Source: Lysobacteraceae bacterium
GTDB lineage: Bacteria > Pseudomonadota > Gammaproteobacteria > Xanthomonadales > Xanthomonadaceae
NCBI GenBank assembly: GCA_028293685.1
Contig: JAQGOI010000126.1
Location: forward strand, 1-6,592
DNA length: 6,592 nt
Reading direction: 5' to 3'
Position 1 is the first letter of the stretch. Every line of letters begins with the position of its first letter. The notes beneath the pieces are model-generated. The model saw only the letters and a program-made list of their open reading frames with translations, was not told where the DNA came from and ran no database searches. The translations under genes were made by a program, and so were the position numbers. Shown piece after piece: positions 1-6,042 of the stretch.

Positions 1-1
1 C

Positions 2-1012
2 GACGGCGCGTATTTCACGGATGCTGCCTACACCGACGCCGGTGCGCAGTTGGTGGATGACGTTGACGCTGCGCTGTCCCAGGCTGATCTCGTGTTGTGC
101 GTGCAGGCACCCGCTGCCGATGTCATCGGCCACCTGAAAACCGGTGCTGCATTGGTCGGGATTCTCCAGCCCCAGGCCGATGCTGTGCGTGCGGAGGCCT
201 TGCAGTCGCGCGAAGTCGTCGCGTTTCCACTGGAGCGGCTGCCACGTACCACGCGTGCGCAGGCGATGGACGTACTCAGCTCACAGGCGGGGATGGCCGG
301 ATACAAGGCCGTCCTGATCGCCGCACAGCTGGCGCCACGATTCTTCCCGATGCTGACGACGGCGGCGGGGACGATCCGCCCATCGAAGGTACTTGTCGTG
401 GGCGCCGGCGTGGCCGGATTGCAGGCGATTGCGACGGCGCGCCGCCTCGGAGCGCAGGTGGAGGGATTCGACGTGCGTCCGGAAACGCGCGAACAGATCC
501 AGTCGCTGGGAGGCAGGTTTCTGGATCTCGGGGTCAGCGCCGCCGGTGAAGGCGGTTATGCGCGCGCGCTGAGCGACGACGAACGCGCCGAGCAGCAGCG
601 CCGCCTCGGCGAGCATCTCAAGGGGATCGACGTCGTCGTCTGCACCGCGGCCGTTCCAGGCCGGCCTGCTCCGCGCATCATCACCGCCGGCATGGTCGCG
701 GGCATGCAGCCTGGCAGCGTGATCGTGGATCTGGCCGCGGAAACCGGGGGCAATTGCGAAGCGACGCGGCCGGGCGAAACCATCGAGGTCGGCGGCGTGA
801 TCGTTGCCGGACCGCTGAATCTTTCCAGCCAGGGCGCGCTGCATGCCAGCGAGATGTATGCGCGCAACGTCTACAACTTTGTCGTGCTGATCTTGAAATC
901 GGGCGAACTGTCATTCGACTGGACGGACGAGCTGCTCGCCCGGACCGTGTGGCCGCCGCGCGATGGTACGGCCCCGGCCGGGAGCCTCAACGCGCCGCCG
1001 CACGCCAGCTAG
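2..1012 (+). CDS. pntAA: NAD(P) transhydrogenase subunit alpha part 1 (PntAA), 5'-truncated by window edge
   Basis: This is the soluble NAD(H)-binding domain I of the proton-translocating Re/Si-specific NAD(P)+ transhydrogenase. The enzyme transfers hydride from NADH to NADP+ using proton re-entry across the inner membrane. The frame is open from base 2, giving 336 visible residues; family members run about 370-385, so roughly 40 N-terminal residues are missing. The Rossmann signature GAGVAGLQAIATA begins at base 401, followed by GFDVRPETREQIQSLGG, both typical of domain I. The segment near 850-890 (SEMYARNVYNFV) is also characteristic. The protein ends after a short Pro/Ala-rich tail, so the 3' end looks intact and not cut. 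There is no membrane segment, as expected when domain II is encoded separately. The partner genes pntAB and pntB lie about 1.9 kb downstream, beyond an antiparallel operon. The identification is firm; the start cannot be seen. Confidence 0.96.
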   Translation, partial: DGAYFTDAAYTDAGAQLVDDVDAALSQADLVLCVQAPAADVIGHLKTGAALVGILQPQADAVRAEALQSREVVAFPLERLPRTTRAQAMDVLSSQAGMAGYKAVLIAAQLAPRFFPMLTTAAGTIRPSKVLVVGAGVAGLQAIATARRLGAQVEGFDVRPETREQIQSLGGRFLDLGVSAAGEGGYARALSDDERAEQQRRLGEHLKGIDVVVCTAAVPGRPAPRIITAGMVAGMQPGSVIVDLAAETGGNCEATRPGETIEVGGVIVAGPLNLSSQGALHASEMYARNVYNFVVLILKSGELSFDWTDELLARTVWPPRDGTAPAGSLNAPPHAS

Positions 1013-1021
1013 ACGTCGCCT

Positions 1022-1037
1022 GCGCGCCGTCGCGCGC
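1022..1037. terminator. GC hairpin between convergent pntAA and DUF3106 genes, possible terminator
   Basis: The 34-bp gap between the two convergent stop codons (1012 and 1047) contains GCGCGC-CGTC-GCGCGC, a perfect 6-bp stem with a 4-base loop. Its position would suit a bidirectional terminator. There is no T-tract on either side, and GCGCGC is common in such GC-rich DNA, so the function is only a suggestion. Confidence 0.25.
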
Positions 1038-1046
1038 TGCCCGCTG

Positions 1047-1457
1047 TCAGTCGCCGGAAGGCGTCCTGGCCTGCACCCAGGCCTGCCGTTGCGCCGGCGT
1101 CATCGCGCGCCATTGTTGTCGCAGCGTGTCGCGTTGCGCTGGCGTCATGTCGCGCATGGCGTGGAACAGCGCGCGCATCGTCCTGCGCTTCGCGGGATCC
1201 ATTTTTTCCCAGCGGTCGAATCCGTGATGGGCGCGCATGCGTTGTTCGGGCGTCATCTGCTGCCAGCGCTGCGCGCGCTGCAACAGGCGCGAACGCGCCT
1301 CGGGTTCGGTGTTCCAGTGTTCGCGCAGCGGGGCGGTCAGCAATTCGCGTTGCGCCGGCGTCAATTGATCCCAGGCCGGTAATGCCGCCGGTTGTACGGC
1401 GAGCGCAGGAAAGGCCAGAACCACCAGCAACGCCGGCCAAAGTATGGGTTTGCTCAT
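1047..1457 (-). CDS. DUF3106-type secreted helical repeat protein
   Basis: This is a predicted exported protein of 136 residues. The start at 1457 is preceded by GGAG seven bases upstream and follows the previous gene's stop by only 4 bp. A longer in-frame start at 1526 would overlap that gene by 65 bp and is unlikely. Residues 1-20 (MSKPILWPALLVVLAFPALA) form a signal peptide. The mature part is built on a WxxMTPxQR-like motif, with motif starts at residues 33, 51 (degenerate, EPEAR), 69, 87 (MDPAKR), 105 and 120. Five of these keep an exact 18-residue period and the last step is 15. The Trp/Met-Thr-Pro-x-Gln-Arg pattern is what I associate with DUF3106, and it resembles the LTxxQ motif of CpxP/Spy-type periplasmic proteins. 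It is the last gene of the sigma-factor operon, so a role in envelope sensing or buffering is plausible. No biochemical function is established. Confidence 0.82.
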   Translation of the reverse strand: MSKPILWPALLVVLAFPALAVQPAALPAWDQLTPAQRELLTAPLREHWNTEPEARSRLLQRAQRWQQMTPEQRMRAHHGFDRWEKMDPAKRRTMRALFHAMRDMTPAQRDTLRQQWRAMTPAQRQAWVQARTPSGD

Positions 1458-1461
1458 GACA

Positions 1462-1815
1462 TCACTCCGAAGCGAAGCGGCCGGCATCATCCGAGGCCAG
1501 CCAAAGGTAGAGATCGGGGGTTTCATCGATCACCGCAAGCGGTCGATCGTCGTCGACGTCGATGGTTGCCACGTGAGGGTCAGTCGGCGCCCATGTCGAT
1601 CCGCCGTATCGCCAATACAGTCCCGACGCCAGCACAACCGCAAACATGCCGGCTGTCGCCAGTTGCCAACCACTACGATGTCGCGTGGCCGGTGTCAGCG
1701 TGCTCCGCAATCGCTGCTGCAATTGGGCCCGCGTGCGGGCGGACAAGTGGGACACTGCATCGGCATGGCAGGCGCGCATTGCCTCGTCGAAGCCGTCGTC
1801 CGTCGGGATGTTCAT
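1462..1815 (-). CDS. One-pass membrane protein, putative anti-sigma factor (DUF3619-like position)
   Basis: This is a 117-residue protein whose ATG overlaps the sigma-factor stop codon as ATGA, implying translational coupling. Residues 1-48 are polar and predicted cytoplasmic, residues 50-68 (WQLATAGMFAVVLASGLYW) form one transmembrane helix, and the acidic C-terminal ~48 residues should face the periplasm. This is the topology of a membrane-anchored anti-sigma factor, and the coupling to the sigma gene supports that role. The N-terminal part has one Cys-His pair (16-17) but no HxxxCxxC zinc signature, so it is not a canonical ZAS-domain anti-sigma. From memory, sigma/DUF3619/DUF3106 clusters occur in betaproteobacteria, and this gene holds the DUF3619 position; I cannot confirm membership from sequence alone. 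The upstream in-frame extension to 2001 would sit inside the sigma gene and is rejected. Confidence 0.75.
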   Translation of the reverse strand: MNIPTDDGFDEAMRACHADAVSHLSARTRAQLQQRLRSTLTPATRHRSGWQLATAGMFAVVLASGLYWRYGGSTWAPTDPHVATIDVDDDRPLAVIDETPDLYLWLASDDAGRFASE

Positions 1816-2393
1816 GGCAATGCCTCCACGTGCTGCCTGAGCGCCGTGCGCGCACGCGACAGGTGTGTTTTTACCGAGCCTTCGCTGCAGCCCATCGCCC
1901 GCGCCGTATCGGCCACGTCGAGTTCCTCGAGCACGCGGAGACTGAAGGCTTCGCGTTGCCGCCTCGGCAAGGCCGCCAGTGCGTTCGCCACGCGCCCCCA
2001 CGTTTCGCGGTTTTCATGAAGGTCTGATGGACCGGGTGCTTCATCGACCCAGTCGATGTCCGGCTCGCGATCGTGCAACGAAGCGGGGGCCGCCAAAAAC
2101 CGCTGCCGGAATGCGCGGCGTCGATGCAGGTCGACGACGCGCCGCCGCAGGATGCTCCAGAACAGCGGCGTCCACTCCGCTGAAGGGCGGTGGCGGTAGC
2201 CGAGCATGCGTGTCATGGCGTCCTGTACCGCATCCAGCGCGTCGTCGCGTTGGCGCAGCCCGAGTTCGGCGAAGCGAAATGCGCGCGCACTGATGGCGGA
2301 CAGGAACCCTTCGATGTCCTGCCCGTGATCAGCGCCGTTCGCTGGCGCGATTGCGGGCATGTCGCGGCTGTCCTGGTCGGCATCGGGATGCAC
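1812..2393 (-). CDS. ECF-type RNA polymerase sigma factor
   Basis: This is a 193-residue sigma-70-family protein of ECF size, having only regions 2 and 4. Region 2 spans about residues 28-93, including DAVQDAM (54-60), the equivalent of the usual D-[L/V]-x-Q-[E/D]-x-F core motif, and a basic RRR...DLHRRR helix (83-93). An acidic linker follows (109-130). Region 4 spans about 134-190, with ALPRRQREAF and the helix-turn-helix VADTARAMGCSEGSVKTHLSRAR (160-182), which would contact the -35 element. It is second in a four-gene operon, starting 19 bp after the repeat protein's stop and overlapping the putative anti-sigma gene by 4 bp. A start at Met12 (2360) is also possible, with AGGA 10 bases upstream; neither start has a strong ribosome site. 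It probably directs transcription of an envelope-related regulon that may include its own operon. The regulon cannot be read from this window. Confidence 0.9.
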   Translation of the reverse strand: MHPDADQDSRDMPAIAPANGADHGQDIEGFLSAISARAFRFAELGLRQRDDALDAVQDAMTRMLGYRHRPSAEWTPLFWSILRRRVVDLHRRRAFRQRFLAAPASLHDREPDIDWVDEAPGPSDLHENRETWGRVANALAALPRRQREAFSLRVLEELDVADTARAMGCSEGSVKTHLSRARTALRQHVEALP

Positions 2394-2412
2394 GCGTGCA
2401 GCTTACGCCGCC

Positions 2413-2817
2413 TTAATGCCGACGATCCCAGCGGTGTTCGCGCTGTTCGCCGCGGCGGTCGAGCCGGCGGTCGATGCGGTCGCCCCGGTCGGCCAGACGG
2501 TTTTCGACGCGTTCGCCGCGCCGATCCAGCCGGTTGTCGATGTGATCGCCGCGACGTTCCAGCCTCGCGGCGCGCTGCTCGTGGCCCAGTAACTCCTGAT
2601 GCTGTGCGCGACGATCAAGTCGGGCCTCGGCCCGATCGCCGCGGCGATCCAGGCGGTGCTCGATTCGTTGACCGCGTGCGTCCAGGCGATGTTCGATCCG
2701 GTCGCCGCGCGCATCCAGGCGGTGTTCGATGCGGTCGCCGCGATCCGCTGCCAGGGCCGTGCCGGTGGCAAGCAGCGACAAGGCGCCAGCCAATGCCAGG
2801 GACAGAATGCGTTTCAT
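2413..2817 (-). CDS. Secreted hendecad (11-residue) repeat protein, function unknown
   Basis: This is a 134-residue protein. The start at 2817 is chosen because AAGGAG lies 7 bases upstream and the first 23 residues (MKRILSLALAGALSLLATGTALA) form a clear signal peptide; the frame also opens further upstream to 2847 without support. The mature part is almost entirely tandem 11-residue units with consensus GDRIEHRLDRR. Units start at residues 27, 38, 49 and 60, then after an irregular stretch (71-78) at 79, 90, 101, 112 and 123. It is very rich in Arg, Asp, Glu and His, has no Cys, and should form a long, highly charged amphipathic helix with Ile and Leu at positions 4 and 8 of each unit. The first two units are identical in protein but differ at four bases, all synonymous, which supports real coding in this frame. 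It is the first gene of the sigma operon. I know no named family or activity for it; a periplasmic structural or sensing role is a guess. Confidence 0.8.
   Translation of the reverse strand: MKRILSLALAGALSLLATGTALAADRGDRIEHRLDARGDRIEHRLDARGQRIEHRLDRRGDRAEARLDRRAQHQELLGHEQRAARLERRGDHIDNRLDRRGERVENRLADRGDRIDRRLDRRGEQREHRWDRRH
2419..2739 (-). repeat. 33-bp tandem repeats encoding 11-residue units
   Basis: This in-frame array inside the secreted repeat protein comprises four units, an 8-codon irregular stretch (2584-2607), then five more units. The units are diverged in DNA; the first two (2707-2739 and 2674-2706) differ at 4 of 33 positions. The array also leaves long open frames on both strands, which are side effects of the repeat. 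Confidence 0.85.
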
Positions 2818-2938
2818 GCGCTTCTCCTTCGCAGGAAGACCCTGCAATCAGGAGAACGCCGGGTCGAGGCGCGGGTTGACAGCCGACCGTTGGAATTCAG
2901 CACACGGTTATGATGACCGTGACAGACCGGAGCAGCAC
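2818..2938. promoter_or_regulatory. Divergent control region between sigma operon and pntAB
   Basis: This 121-bp gap must hold the start signals for the minus-strand sigma operon and, because pntAA is separated, probably a promoter for pntAB-pntB. On the plus strand there is a perfect TTGACA at 2876-2881 and a -10-like TATGAT at 2909-2914, but they are 27 bp apart, too far for one sigma-70 promoter. TATGAT is framed exactly by the inverted repeat CACGGT (2903-2908) / ACCGTG (2916-2921). pntAB has GGAG at 2929-2932, six bases before its ATG. On the minus strand GTCAACC (2874-2880) and CGTT (2855-2858) are spaced roughly like the AAC/CGT elements of ECF-sigma promoters, which would allow autoregulation; this is weak evidence. 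Confidence 0.45.
2903..2921 (+). promoter_or_regulatory. 19-bp dyad enclosing a -10-like hexamer upstream of pntAB
   Basis: CACGGT and ACCGTG are perfect inverted 6-mers separated by TATGATG, so the arms flank a -10-like TATGAT. The dyad ends 17 bp before the pntAB start. It could be an operator covering a promoter or a short 5' hairpin. No good -35 hexamer sits at 16-18 bp. Confidence 0.4.
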
Positions 2939-3258
2939 ATGGGCAACGAAACGATGGCGCTGGGGGTGATGGCGGCCTACATCTTCATGCTGGCGGCGAT
3001 CGCAGGCCACGTCATCATTTCACGCGTGCCGGTGATCCTGCATACGCCGCTGATGTCCGGCAGCAACTTCATCCACGGAATCGTGCTGATTGGCGCCATG
3101 GTCGTGCTGGGCCAGGCCCAGACGCCGCTCGAAATAGTGATCGGTTTCGTGGCCGTGCTGCTTGGCGCGGGCAATGCCGCAGGAGGCTATGTCGTCACCG
3201 AACGCATGCTCGACATGTTCAAGGCCTCGAAAAAGCCAGTGACTTCGGGCAGTGCCGC

Positions 3259-3262
<4 letters not shown>
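2939..3262 (+). CDS. pntAB: NAD(P) transhydrogenase subunit alpha part 2 (PntAB)
   Basis: This is the small membrane subunit of the three-subunit transhydrogenase, providing the alpha-side part of the proton-conducting domain II. It is 107 residues, typical for this subunit. The ATG at 2939 has GGAG six bases upstream, and the open frame upstream of it is repeat-gene antisense. Three hydrophobic helices are visible at about residues 8-28, 44-60 and 66-84. The segment TPLMSGSNFIHGIVLIGAM (36-54) is the family hallmark, and His46 aligns with the alpha-2 histidine proposed to act in proton transfer in the Thermus enzyme. Its stop overlaps the pntB start as ATGA, so the two are translationally coupled. 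Unlike the usual arrangement it is not adjacent to pntAA: 1.9 kb of opposite-strand genes intervene. Confidence 0.95.
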
Positions 3263-4665
<1,403 letters not shown>

Positions 4666-4671
4666 CAGGCG

Positions 4672-5085
4672 TCAGCGCGACGCGGCAGCGCCCAGGACCA
4701 GGGCAAGGGTCAGCCACACCAGGTCGGCGGGAGGATTGGCCAGGTTGGCCAGGGTCCATGCAAAGACAGGTCCCAGACGGATCATCGATTCCCAGGGAAG
4801 CAGTCCCATGACCTTGCCCATCTGCGCGGCGGCGATGCCCCAGTTGGCCAGCAGGATGGTGGCCGCGGTCGAGAGCACTCCCAGGCTGGCACGCCGCCAG
4901 CCCGAGGGCATTCGTGACAGGCGCAGAAGCATCGCCGCGTCCAGAGCCGCCAGCACGGCCATCCAGCTGCACTGCCGGTCGCGCGCGAACGCCAGCAGGA
5001 TCCAGGCGGCGGCGAATCCAGAACTGCCAACCAGCAGCAGCAACGGAGCAAGCCACCGGGGTGGCGGTGCCTGTGAAGTTTCCAT
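4672..5085 (-). CDS. Small polytopic inner-membrane protein, function unknown
   Basis: This is a 137-residue hydrophobic protein with about four predicted membrane helices: residues 11-34, 40-56, 66-88 and 119-136. A further semi-hydrophobic stretch at 102-114 precedes a Pro-Pro turn. I recognise no family signature or catalytic motif. The start at 5085 (METSQAP) is chosen because a -10-like TATGCT lies on this strand at 5112-5117 and because the extension to 5160 is polar and would overlap the sufT promoter; neither start has a clear ribosome site. It is transcribed divergently from sufT and convergently with pntB, and shares no operon in this window. Hydrophobicity in this frame is strong and continuous, which supports real coding. 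Confidence 0.7.
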   Translation of the reverse strand: METSQAPPPRWLAPLLLLVGSSGFAAAWILLAFARDRQCSWMAVLAALDAAMLLRLSRMPSGWRRASLGVLSTAATILLANWGIAAAQMGKVMGLLPWESMIRLGPVFAWTLANLANPPADLVWLTLALVLGAAASR

Positions 5086-5095
5086 GGGTGTCGTG

Positions 5096-5109
5096 CCGGC
5101 CAAAGCCGG
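5096..5109. repeat. Short REP-like palindrome CCGGC-CAAA-GCCGG
   Basis: This is a 5-bp GC stem with a CAAA loop in the untranslated region of the membrane-protein gene. The surrounding GTCGTGCCGGCCAAAGCCGG resembles the xanthomonad intergenic palindromes of the type TCCCGGCGAAAGCCGGGA, but it is shorter and imperfect. One copy only, so its repeat status is uncertain. Confidence 0.3.
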
Positions 5110-5111
5110 AC

Positions 5112-5117
5112 AGCATA
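5112..5117 (-). promoter_or_regulatory. Candidate -10 for the membrane protein gene
   Basis: Read on the minus strand the hexamer is TATGCT, matching TATAAT at four of six positions, about 27 bp before the chosen ATG at 5085. No convincing -35 hexamer is present 16-18 bp upstream. Confidence 0.25.
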
Positions 5118-5150
5118 CATAGCGCCCCAGGTGCAGCGGGCGGTGGCGAG

Positions 5151-5156
5151 TAGAAT
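5151..5156 (+). promoter_or_regulatory. Candidate -10 (TAGAAT) for sufT
   Basis: TAGAAT matches TATAAT at five of six positions and lies 38 bp before the chosen sufT ATG. It would place the transcript start near 5163, which argues against the upstream in-frame starts at 5131 (GTG) and 5155 (ATG). A -35 match at 16-18 bp is poor. Confidence 0.35.
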
Positions 5157-5193
5157 GCATGGCCGCGGACTTGCGCCGTCCTTACCCGTGAAC

Positions 5194-5745
5194 ATGTACT
5201 CCCGCAGCAGCGAACCCGTGCGCTTCGAGCGCGACTGTGCCGCCGTCCTGGTGCCGCAGGGCGATGTCGTGACCCTGCCGGCCGGCAGTGTCGGCTACAT
5301 CACCCAGGCGCTGGGTGGCAGCTACACCGTGTTCGTCGAGGGGAACCTGTTCCGGATCGCCGGGACAGACGCCGACGCCATCGGCAAAGAGCCCCAGCAG
5401 CCGCTGGAGCTTCCGAACGACGCTGGCGACGAAGCGGTCGAACAGCTGGTCTGGAAGCAGTTGCGCACCTGCTTCGATCCGGAAATTCCGATCAACGTGG
5501 TCGACCTGGGACTGGTCTACGAGGCCGTCGTGTCCCATCGCGAGGATGGTCAACGCCTGGTGGAAGTGCGCATGACCCTGACAGCGCCCGGCTGCGGGAT
5601 GGGCGACATCCTGGTCGATGACGTCCGAAACAAGCTTGAGCTGATCCCCACCGTGGCCGAGGCGGACGTCGAACTGGTCTTCGACCCGCCCTGGAATCGC
5701 ACCATGATGTCCGAAGCCGCCCGGCTCGAAACCGGAATGCTCTAG
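5194..5745 (+). CDS. sufT: Fe-S cluster assembly/maturation protein SufT (DUF59/MIP18 family)
   Basis: This is a 183-residue cytoplasmic protein. The N-terminal SufT-specific region (residues 1-75) includes FERDCAAVLVPQGDVVTLPAG and YITQALGGSYTVFVEGNLFRIAG. A DUF59/MIP18 domain follows at about 83-160, with FDPEIPINVVDLGLVYEA (94-111) and the conserved cysteine loop LTAPGCGMG (129-137, Cys134). It ends in FDPPWNRTMMSEAARLETGML. SufT proteins support Fe-S cluster delivery to target proteins, with lipoate synthase and aconitase implicated in other bacteria. The start at 5194 gives the expected N-terminus; GTG at 5188 is a possible alternative, and the longer frame from 5131 would begin upstream of the likely promoter. 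No other suf or isc gene lies in the window, so it appears to be a stand-alone transcription unit. Confidence 0.93.
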   Translation: MYSRSSEPVRFERDCAAVLVPQGDVVTLPAGSVGYITQALGGSYTVFVEGNLFRIAGTDADAIGKEPQQPLELPNDAGDEAVEQLVWKQLRTCFDPEIPINVVDLGLVYEAVVSHREDGQRLVEVRMTLTAPGCGMGDILVDDVRNKLELIPTVAEADVELVFDPPWNRTMMSEAARLETGML

Positions 5746-5770
5746 GTCCACGTTCGGGACGGAACCGAAG

Positions 5771-5786
5771 CGTGACCTCCGTCAGA
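5771..5786 (+). promoter_or_regulatory. Degenerate Clp/CRP-like site
   Basis: CGTGA-CCTCCG-TCAGA matches the TGTGA-N6-TCACA consensus at eight of ten fixed positions. It lies 67 bp upstream of the perfect site in the same intergenic region and in the same orientation. Function is inferred from the match only. Confidence 0.35.
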
Positions 5787-5837
5787 CTTCGCTCCGTGTC
5801 GAAAGTCACGAACGTGTAACCGGTTTCATGCTCGAAA

Positions 5838-5853
5838 TGTGACCGGAGTCACA
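5838..5853 (+). promoter_or_regulatory. Perfect CRP/Clp-family binding palindrome
   Basis: TGTGA-CCGGAG-TCACA matches the consensus TGTGA-N6-TCACA at all ten fixed positions, and the dyad extends to 6-bp arms (TGTGAC/GTCACA). The site is preceded by AA and followed by CAT, much like strong CRP sites. In xanthomonads the CRP homologue Clp binds this sequence and activates extracellular enzyme genes; c-di-GMP inhibits its binding. The site sits 31 bp upstream of a -10-like TATGCT (first base to first base) and in front of a secreted peptidase gene, which fits activation of that gene. Confidence 0.8.
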
Positions 5854-5868
5854 CATACGCCACCGTTT

Positions 5869-5874
5869 TATGCT
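5869..5874 (+). promoter_or_regulatory. Candidate -10 (TATGCT) of the peptidase promoter
   Basis: TATGCT follows a short T-run and lies downstream of the perfect Clp site, whose centre (5845.5) would be about 36-41 bp upstream of the start point, near the class II activator position. A weak -35, as is usual at activator-dependent promoters, is consistent. The start point is not determined. Confidence 0.35.
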
Positions 5875-5885
5875 GCAACTGCAGC
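5872..5885. repeat. Palindrome GCTGCA-AC-TGCAGC
   Basis: Perfect 6-bp arms with a 2-bp centre overlap the end of the candidate -10 hexamer. The location suggests an operator at the predicted transcript start, but no binding protein can be named. Confidence 0.4.
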
Positions 5886-5900
5886 GTGACTGCCGAGCTG

Positions 5901-5917
5901 GTGTCGCTTAGCGTCAC
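5901..5917. repeat. 17-bp imperfect dyad GTGTCGCTTAGCGTCAC
   Basis: The arms GTGxCGCT and AGCGxCAC are symmetric about a central T with one mismatched pair. It lies just downstream of the candidate transcript start and shares the GTCAC pentamer with the Clp-type sites, but does not itself fit TGTGA-N6-TCACA. Confidence 0.35.
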
Positions 5918-6015
5918 ATTCGCGGTGCAGGAACATCTGATACCGCCCCTTGTCCAGTTGTTCGGGCCGGCGCCGCCGCTTCTGCGGATCCCTTCGCCAC
6001 GGGGAAAACACCAAA

Positions 6016-6042
6016 GCATCGATGCGGGCTCAATTGGGGCCC
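6016..6042 (+). repeat. Paired palindromes in the peptidase leader
   Basis: A perfect 10-bp palindrome GCATCGATGC (6016-6025) directly abuts an inverted repeat GGGCTC-AATTG-GGGCCC (6026-6042), which folds with six pairs including one T-G. In RNA the second could form a stable hairpin in the long leader. No T-run follows, so it is not an obvious terminator. Confidence 0.35.

Noticed and set aside
2599..2913. Plus-strand frame with a repeated hydrophobic pattern (AxxIQAVFDxV) opposite the hendecad gene, and the related frame at 2359-2592
   Set aside because: It is the antisense image of the 33-bp repeat. DNA differences between the first two units are synonymous on the minus strand but change residues in this plus frame, there is no ribosome site, and only the minus frame has a signal peptide.
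2876..2914. A standard sigma-70 promoter formed by TTGACA (2876-2881) and TATGAT (2909-2914)
   Set aside because: The spacer is 27 bp instead of 16-18 bp, so the two hexamers cannot belong to one promoter; they are listed separately as candidates.
5131..5193. N-terminal extension of SufT from GTG 5131 or ATG 5155
   Set aside because: The extension is not SufT-like, it would precede or overlap the TAGAAT -10 candidate, and the start at 5194 gives the expected family N-terminus.
5754..5768. Possible sufT terminator hairpin (GTTC-GGGACG-GAAC)
   Set aside because: A four-pair stem without a T-tract is too weak to support.
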